A stretch of DNA of 64,000 bases from Streptomyces sp. DH-12. Its GTDB lineage: Bacteria; Actinomycetota; Actinomycetes; Streptomycetales; Streptomycetaceae. The stretch covers positions 4,556,001 through 4,620,000 of the forward strand of contig NZ_PPFB01000001.1 of the NCBI RefSeq assembly GCF_002899455.1, given 5' to 3'. Both the position numbers and the translations under genes were made by a program. Below, in pieces: positions 57,982-64,000 of the stretch (positions are counted from its first letter, which is position 1; every line of letters starts with the position of its first letter). Under the pieces are notes generated by a model. That model saw only the letters and a list, made by a program, of their open reading frames with translations, had not been told where the DNA came from and made no database searches.

Positions 57982-59133
57982 ATGGACCGCCTCGACAACA
58001 CCGTCCGCCCCTACGCCTGGGGCTCCACCACCGCCATCCCGCGGCTGCTCGGCACCGAACCGACCGGCGAACCTCAGGCGGAGATGTGGATGGGAGCACA
58101 CCCCGGCGCGCCCTCGCGCACCGGCCGGGGCACCCTCGCCGAGGTCATCGGCGCCGACCCGGAGCGCGAGCTCGGCGCCGCCGCGGTCGCCAGGTTCGGC
58201 CCCCGCCTGCCGTTCCTGCTCAAACTCCTCGCCGCGGGCTCGCCGCTGTCCCTCCAGGTCCACCCCGACCTGGCCCAGGCGCAGGCGGGCTACGAGGACG
58301 AGGAGCGCCGCGGCGTCCCCGTCACCGCCCCGCACCGCACCTACAAGGACGCCAACCACAAACCCGAACTGATCTGCGCCCTCACCGAGTTCGACGGCCT
58401 GTGCGGCTTCCGCCACCCGCGGCACGCCGCCGAACTCCTCGCCGGCCTCGGCGTGGACTCCCTCAAGCCGTACGCCGACCTGCTGCACGCCCGCCCCGAG
58501 GAGGCGGCGCTGCGCGAGGTGCTCACCGCCGTCCTCACCGCCGACCCCGACGAGATGGCCCGCACCGTCGCGGAGACGGCCGCCGCGTGCGACCGCCTCG
58601 GCGGCCCCTACGCGCCCTACGCCGGCATCGCCCACCACTACCCGGGCGACCCCGGCGTCATCGCCGCGATGCTCCTCAACCACGTCCGGCTCCAGCCCGG
58701 CGAGGCGCTGTACCTCGGCGCGGGCGTCCCGCACGCCTACCTCGACGGCCTCGGCGTCGAGATCATGGCCAACTCCGACAACGTCCTGCGCTGCGGCCTC
58801 ACCCCCAAGCACGTCGACGTCCCCGAACTGCTGCGCATCGTCCGCTTCGAGGCCGCCGACCCCGCCGTGCTCCGCCCCGAGGCCGGCCCGGACGGCGAGG
58901 AGGTCTACGAGACCCCCACCGACGAGTTCCGGCTCTCCCGCTACGTCCTCGCCGAGGGCGCCCCCGCCCGTGACCTCACCCGGGGCGCCCCGCAGATCCT
59001 GCTCTGCACCGCCGGCGCCGTCCGGGCCGGCGAGCACGACCTGACGCCCGGACACTCCGTCTTCGTCCCCGCGGGTGAGAAGGCCGAGGTCTCGGGTACC
59101 GGAACTGTCTTCCGGGCCACCGTCGTCCTCTGA
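57982..59133 (+). CDS. manA: Mannose-6-phosphate isomerase, class I
   Basis: ManA interconverts fructose-6-phosphate and mannose-6-phosphate. The 383-residue zinc cupin begins LDNTVRPYAWGSTTAIPRLL. Zinc ligands are in PLSLQVHPDLAQAQAGY (Gln and His), KPELICALTEFDGLCGFR (Glu) and GAGVPHAYLDGLGVEIMANSD (His). NVLRCGLTPKHVDVPELL is also typical. ATG 57982 is preceded by purine-rich GAAGGAACGCGAAGAG. It lies 85 bases after the SIS gene, on the same strand and probably the same transcript. Confidence 0.94.
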   Translation: MDRLDNTVRPYAWGSTTAIPRLLGTEPTGEPQAEMWMGAHPGAPSRTGRGTLAEVIGADPERELGAAAVARFGPRLPFLLKLLAAGSPLSLQVHPDLAQAQAGYEDEERRGVPVTAPHRTYKDANHKPELICALTEFDGLCGFRHPRHAAELLAGLGVDSLKPYADLLHARPEEAALREVLTAVLTADPDEMARTVAETAAACDRLGGPYAPYAGIAHHYPGDPGVIAAMLLNHVRLQPGEALYLGAGVPHAYLDGLGVEIMANSDNVLRCGLTPKHVDVPELLRIVRFEAADPAVLRPEAGPDGEEVYETPTDEFRLSRYVLAEGAPARDLTRGAPQILLCTAGAVRAGEHDLTPGHSVFVPAGEKAEVSGTGTVFRATVVL

Positions 59134-59276
59134 GCGAGCCGTGACGAGGACCTGACGCGCCGTCGCAGGCCGGGGCTGCAACAATGGCCCACCGTCACAG
59201 CACGGACCACGTCCGGCGGCGTGCGCACACGCCCGCCCAGGATCCACACGGCGTACGAAGGGACAACGCGAAACAC

Positions 59277-60257
59277 ATGAGCGCTTCAGGGGGCACCAAG
59301 GCGATCGTGGCGGCACTCGCCGCCAACCTCGCGATCGCGGTAGCGAAGTTCGTGGCGTTCGTCTTCAGCGGCTCCTCGTCGATGCTCGCCGAGTCCGTGC
59401 ACTCGCTCGCCGACTCCGGCAACCAGGGACTGCTGCTGGTCGGCGGCAAGAGGGCGCAGCGCCGCGCCACGCCGGAACACCCCTTCGGCTACGGCCGCGA
59501 GCGGTACATCTACGCCTTCCTCGTCTCCATCGTGCTCTTCTCGGTCGGCGGCATGTTCGCCCTCTACGAGGGCTACGAGAAGATCAAGCACCCGCACGAG
59601 CTGGAGCACTGGTACTGGCCGGTCGGCGTACTGGTCTTCGCGATCATCGCCGAGAGCTTCTCCTTCCGCACGGCCATCCAGGAGTCCAACGCCCTGCGCG
59701 GGAAACGCTCCTGGAAGGAGTTCATCCGTCACTCCAAGGCGCCCGAGCTGCCGGTCGTCCTGCTGGAGGACCTCGGCGCGCTCGTCGGCCTGATCCTGGC
59801 CCTCGGCGGCGTCAGCCTGGCGCTCGCCACCGGCGACAGCGTCTGGGACGGCATCGGCACCCTCTGCATCGGCGTCCTGCTCATTCTGATCGCCCTGGTG
59901 CTCGCCGTCGAGACCAAGTCGCTGCTGCTGGGCGAGGCCGCGGGCGCCGAGGAGACCCGCAAGATCGAGGCCGCCGTCGTCGACGGCGACACCGTCACCC
60001 GCATCATCCACATGCGCACCCTCCACCTCGGCCCGGAGGAGCTGCTGGTCGCCGCGAAGATCGCCGTCCGGCACGACGACACCGCCGCGGAGATCGCCGC
60101 CGCCATCGACGCCGCCGAGGTCCGCATCCGCGAGGCCGTCCCGATCGCCCGGGTGATCTACCTCGAGCCCGACATCTTCAGCGAGGCCGCGGCCGCCAAG
60201 GGGCCCGACATCGAAGCCACGCCCGGTGGCCCCGCCCAGCCGGACGCCGGGCACTGA
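59277..60257 (+). CDS. Cation diffusion facilitator family transporter
   Basis: This 326-residue protein exports divalent metal (Zn, Co, Fe or Mn) in exchange for protons. Six hydrophobic segments are visible. The first metal site lies in MLAESVHSLADSGNQGLLLVG and the fifth-helix segment reads VVLLEDLGALVGLILALGG, with Glu in place of the usual His, so metal choice may differ from ZitB. The loop PEHPFGYGRERYIYAFLV is family-typical. The C-terminal cytoplasmic domain (ETRKIEAAVVDGDTVTRIIH) resembles CDF dimerisation domains. ATG 59277 has AAGGGA upstream. A hairpin follows the stop. Confidence 0.9.
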   Translation: MSASGGTKAIVAALAANLAIAVAKFVAFVFSGSSSMLAESVHSLADSGNQGLLLVGGKRAQRRATPEHPFGYGRERYIYAFLVSIVLFSVGGMFALYEGYEKIKHPHELEHWYWPVGVLVFAIIAESFSFRTAIQESNALRGKRSWKEFIRHSKAPELPVVLLEDLGALVGLILALGGVSLALATGDSVWDGIGTLCIGVLLILIALVLAVETKSLLLGEAAGAEETRKIEAAVVDGDTVTRIIHMRTLHLGPEELLVAAKIAVRHDDTAAEIAAAIDAAEVRIREAVPIARVIYLEPDIFSEAAAAKGPDIEATPGGPAQPDAGH

Positions 60258-60276
60258 CCCCCGATCCCGCCGTCAG

Positions 60277-60311
60277 GCCGTTCCGGGACCGCACCGCGGC
60301 ACCGGAACGGC
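60277..60311 (+). terminator. Terminator of the cation efflux gene
   Basis: Perfect 10-base arms GCCGTTCCGG (60277-60286) and CCGGAACGGC (60302-60311) with a 15-base loop, followed by TTGATGTGTT. Confidence 0.7.
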
Positions 60312-60356
60312 TTGATGTGTTCGCGGCCGGACTGGGGACCGCCCGGCCGGTCGGTG

Positions 60357-60554
60357 TAGCTTGGGACGGAGCCAGACGTCGCTGCTGATGGCGGTCGGGC
60401 GGTCCCCCCGCGGACCGGCCGAGGGAGAGAGGGCCTCCGACGGACTGCGCTGCGCGTACGCGGGCATGCCTGTGCCCTCCTCGGGCACCCCTGTGTCCGC
60501 CGCCGCGCAGACCAGCCGTACCCACCTCGACCCAACCCCGAGGAGCAGCTCGCA
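60357..60554 (+). promoter_or_regulatory. Promoter and long leader of S-adenosylhomocysteine hydrolase
   Basis: A -10-like TAGCTT at 60357-60362 would give a leader of about 185 bases. The leader contains a small hairpin GTGCCC-TCCTC-GGGCAC (60472-60488) and ends with the ribosome site GAGGAGC. I looked for the conserved core of the SAH riboswitch and did not find it. A short open frame in the leader has no motif. Confidence 0.35.
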
Positions 60555-62012
<1,458 letters not shown>

Positions 62013-62039
62013 GCCGACCGCTCCTCACCGAGCACCGAG

Positions 62040-62072
62040 GCAGGCCCCCGCACCCCCGTGCCGGGGGCCTGC
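62040..62072 (+). terminator. Terminator of ahcY
   Basis: Perfect 11-base arms GCAGGCCCCCG / CGGGGGCCTGC (62040-62050, 62062-62072) with an 11-base loop. Confidence 0.75.
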
Positions 62073-62122
62073 CCCGTTGGCGGACCGGCGACCGGCCCAG
62101 CCCCTCACGACCCAGGACCCCC

Positions 62123-62737
62123 ATGCCCCGCGGCCGCTATGCGCTCCACGATCCGCACGATCGCACCCCCCTCGCCGAAGAACACTTCCACTGCGCCCCC
62201 GGACCCTCCGGCTGGCGTTACGTCTCCCAGCTGACCGCCCCCGCCGGCGATCACCTGGGTTCGGTCGACCTCACCCTCGACGCCCTCGGCCGCCCGCTCC
62301 GCCTCGAGCTGCACGCCGCGAGCTGGCAGGTCCGCGGCGCCGCCCTCGACGGCGTCACCTGGGTGCGCACCGACCCCACCGGGACCCACGCCACCGAAGG
62401 CAATGTGCGCGCCCACGCCTTCACCGGCTCGTCCCCCGCCTTCCTCGTCGCCACCGCCCGCCTCCTGCGCCTCACCCCCTCCGCCGCGGCCACCCGCGTA
62501 CGCCTCGTCGCCTTCACCGACCCGGTCCTCGCCCCCCGCACCGTGGACCAGTCCTGGGCGTTGGTCGACAGAGAAACACACGCCACTGACAACGGCCCCC
62601 TGATCGTGGACGCGTACCAGGTCACGGCCTTGGACACGGGCGAACAACACACCGTGCACCTGGCCGGTGACGTCGTCCTGTCGGCGCCTGGGGTCGAGCT
62701 CGAGGACCTGGACTCACCGCCGTCGAACCTCGGCTGA
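62123..62737 (+). CDS. Hypothetical protein, beta-rich, unknown function
   Basis: This 204-residue protein has no signal peptide or membrane segment. It looks beta-rich, with regular strands such as GWRYVSQLTAP, DHLGSVDLTLDALGRPLRLEL and RVRLVAFTDPVLAPRTVDQSW. This resembles lipid- or sugar-binding barrel proteins of actinobacteria, but I cannot name a family. ATG 62123 has only weak purines ahead (CCAGGACCCCC). It follows the ahcY terminator by 50 bases and runs toward an RDD-family gene on the opposite strand, with 20 bases between their stops. Confidence 0.7.
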   Translation: MPRGRYALHDPHDRTPLAEEHFHCAPGPSGWRYVSQLTAPAGDHLGSVDLTLDALGRPLRLELHAASWQVRGAALDGVTWVRTDPTGTHATEGNVRAHAFTGSSPAFLVATARLLRLTPSAAATRVRLVAFTDPVLAPRTVDQSWALVDRETHATDNGPLIVDAYQVTALDTGEQHTVHLAGDVVLSAPGVELEDLDSPPSNLG

Positions 62738-62757
62738 GGCAGCGCCGACGACGGCGG

Positions 62758-63702
62758 TCACGCGGGCGGCACGAACCCCGTGGAGGGCCGCTCGGCCGAC
62801 GCGCCCGCACCGCCCGCTCCGGTCGGCCGGGGAACCTCGGTGCTCGCGGGCGGCGCGACCGGCGGAACCGCCGGAGGCACGGCGGCGGGTGCCCCGACGG
62901 GCGGCGGCACCGGCCCGCCCGCACCGGTGGGAGCGGGAGCAGCCGGACCGCCCCCACTGCCGAACGTCCGCTGCGCCTCCCGGGCCTGCCGCTCCCGCAG
63001 CACCGCCGCCAGGTACATCGCGGGCGGCACCCCCGGAGGCACCGGCGCCCCGGTGCGCCCCGCCACGTCCGACGCCAGCCGCTCCGCCATCGACCAGCCG
63101 ACCTGCGGATCGAGCTGCCGCATCCGCGTCAGGTACTGACGGACGGCGAGCCACAGCGCGTCGGGCACCGCCGACAGATCGAGCCCGGAGAAACGCCCCG
63201 CCAGCCAGGGGGGAGGCGGCGGCACGAGACCGCCCTGCCCGGCCGGCACCCGCTCCCGCACCACCAGCGTCCCCGCGAACACGTCCCCCAGCCGCCGGCC
63301 GCGCGCCGACACCAGCGAGGCGACGCAGGCCACCACCCCGAACGTCATCAGGATCTCGATCACCCCGAGCAGCCCCCGCACCAGCGCGTGCCGGAACCGG
63401 ATCGGCCCCCCGTCGTCCCGCACCACCCGCAGCCCGCACGCCAGCTTCCCGAGCGACCGCCCGTGCGTCAGCGTCTCGACCAGGATCGGCCCGCCCGCCA
63501 GCACCAGGACGAACGTCGCGATCGACACCGCCGTCTGCGCCGCCTCGTCCAGCGAGGCCGTCGCCGCCACCAGCCCGAGGGTCACCAGGATGTACACGGT
63601 CACGGCCGCCACCAGATCCAGCAGCACCGCCAGACCCCTGCTGGGCAGCTTCGCGGGGCGCAGCTCCAACGCCACCGCCTCGCCCGTCACCAGCTCACTC
63701 AC
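62758..63702 (-). CDS. RDD-family membrane protein
   Basis: This 314-residue protein has an RDD domain: the Arg-Asp-type first helix LPSRGLAVLLDLVAAVTVYI, a second helix SIATFVLVLAGGPILVETL, then the family loop THGRSLGKLACGLRVVRDDG and a third helix LGVIEILMTFGVVACVASL. The final third is a cytoplasmic region ending in a Pro/Ala-rich tail. RDD proteins are implicated in cation or small-molecule transport, without firm proof. GTG 63702 is chosen because conserved sequence (SELVTGEAVALELRPAKL) begins there. It is divergent from a SpoIIM-like gene, its usual partner in actinobacteria. Confidence 0.85.
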   Translation of the reverse strand: MSELVTGEAVALELRPAKLPSRGLAVLLDLVAAVTVYILVTLGLVAATASLDEAAQTAVSIATFVLVLAGGPILVETLTHGRSLGKLACGLRVVRDDGGPIRFRHALVRGLLGVIEILMTFGVVACVASLVSARGRRLGDVFAGTLVVRERVPAGQGGLVPPPPPWLAGRFSGLDLSAVPDALWLAVRQYLTRMRQLDPQVGWSMAERLASDVAGRTGAPVPPGVPPAMYLAAVLRERQAREAQRTFGSGGGPAAPAPTGAGGPVPPPVGAPAAVPPAVPPVAPPASTEVPRPTGAGGAGASAERPSTGFVPPA

Positions 63703-63850
63703 GCCCGCCGCCCTTCCCTGGTCTGCCCCGGACACCGCCAGTCTGCCAAGCTGAGGGCACATCGCACCGCGGTACGAGCAGCCGGACAGCGCACTCGCCC
63801 ATCCACCGGTCCGCGCGACCGCCGACGACAGCCGAGGAGCAGGCACACCG

Positions 63851-64000
63851 ATGGACCTCGACGTCTTCGTCTCCGCCCACCGCGCGGAGTGGGACCGCCT
63901 CGACGCCCTGCTCAGGCGACGCCGTCGGCTCACCGGAGCGGAGGCCGACGAACTCGTCGCCCTCTACCAGCGCGCCGCCACCCACCTCTCGGTGATCCAG
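63851..64000 (+). CDS. Stage II sporulation protein M/DUF95-like membrane protein (3' end cut by window)
   Basis: Only the first 50 residues are visible: MDLDVFVSAHRAEWDRLDAL, an Arg-rich turn, then LTGAEADELVALYQRAATHL. This N-terminal helical segment is characteristic of actinobacterial SpoIIM/DUF95 proteins, which continue with several membrane helices. Divergence from an RDD-family gene supports the assignment. GAGGAG lies 11-12 bases before ATG 63851. Confidence 0.75.
   Translation, partial: MDLDVFVSAHRAEWDRLDALLRRRRRLTGAEADELVALYQRAATHLSVIQ

Noticed and set aside
60357..60554. SAH riboswitch upstream of ahcY
   Set aside because: I compared the leader with the conserved GAGGAGCGCUGC-type core. 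Only the ribosome site GAGGAGC resembles it and the second conserved half is missing.

Overview
The window is chromosomal DNA from a Streptomyces or very close relative. The evidence is the very high GC content with strong third-position GC bias, a WhiB developmental regulator that reads like the S. coelicolor protein, and gene order I recognise from the S. coelicolor whiB neighbourhood (from memory, not searched). No rRNA, tRNA, CRISPR array, transposase or prophage was seen. Most of it looks like conserved core chromosome. Both ends cut genes: an RpiR-type regulator at base 1 and a SpoIIM/DUF95-type membrane protein at base 64000.

Layout. 1-2.7 kb: regulator tail, small membrane protein, fold-III PLP enzyme. 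2.8-8.4 kb: a histidine-utilisation operon, hutU, M20 amidohydrolase, hutF and hutI, the first three overlapping by 4 bases, behind a promoter with an inverted repeat on its -10. 8.4-10.8 kb: a SigB/F-type sigma factor, a STAS anti-anti-sigma factor and an RsbW-like kinase, which is a partner-switching module. 11-16.2 kb: POT peptide transporter, two-component pair, GtrA protein. 16.3-20.5 kb: purK-purE, an M19 dipeptidase and a second M19-fold protein that has lost most metal ligands. 20.5-26.6 kb: two VOC proteins divergent from a CGNR regulator, UDP-glucose dehydrogenase, acyl-CoA dehydrogenase, a DHFR-like reductase and a phospholipase-D-type synthase. 26.8-38.7 kb: a Cys-rich copper protein, then six LytR-CpsA-Psr (LCP) cell-wall ligases with a thioesterase and a glycosyltransferase between them. 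38.8-42.5 kb: TIGR03089 protein, secreted PGRP-type amidase, sugar-nucleotide pyrophosphorylase. 43-47.2 kb: DNA glycosylase, fbiB-fbiA (coenzyme F420) and a cysteine dioxygenase preceded by a 30-residue Cys-rich leader peptide. 47.7-64 kb: whiB, a giant membrane glycosyltransferase coupled to a DUF5719 protein, zincin-like protein, DUF3499, manB, Trm112-like, SIS protein, manA, cation efflux, S-adenosylhomocysteine hydrolase, hypothetical, RDD protein, SpoIIM-like start.

How it fits together. Much of 16-62 kb concerns the cell envelope and its sugar precursors: mannose-6-P/mannose-1-P interconversion (manA, manB), a nucleotidyltransferase, UDP-glucuronate formation, polymerising glycosyltransferases and LCP ligases that attach polymers to peptidoglycan. 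purE/purK, fadE25-like, LCP, fbiA/fbiB, whiB, DUF3499, manB, manA and sahH also lie near one another in Mycobacterium tuberculosis (Rv3248c-Rv3277), so this looks like an ancient actinobacterial block.

Most notable observations: a probable cysteine-sensing leader peptide ahead of cysteine dioxygenase; a dispersed Streptomyces palindromic repeat that appears to be translated inside that same dioxygenase; a tandem M19 pseudoenzyme; an M20 enzyme in the hut operon where a deformylase is expected; six clustered LCP genes; a candidate operator between CGNR and VOC genes; several likely leaderless mRNAs; and a 5'-truncated gene remnant next to manB.
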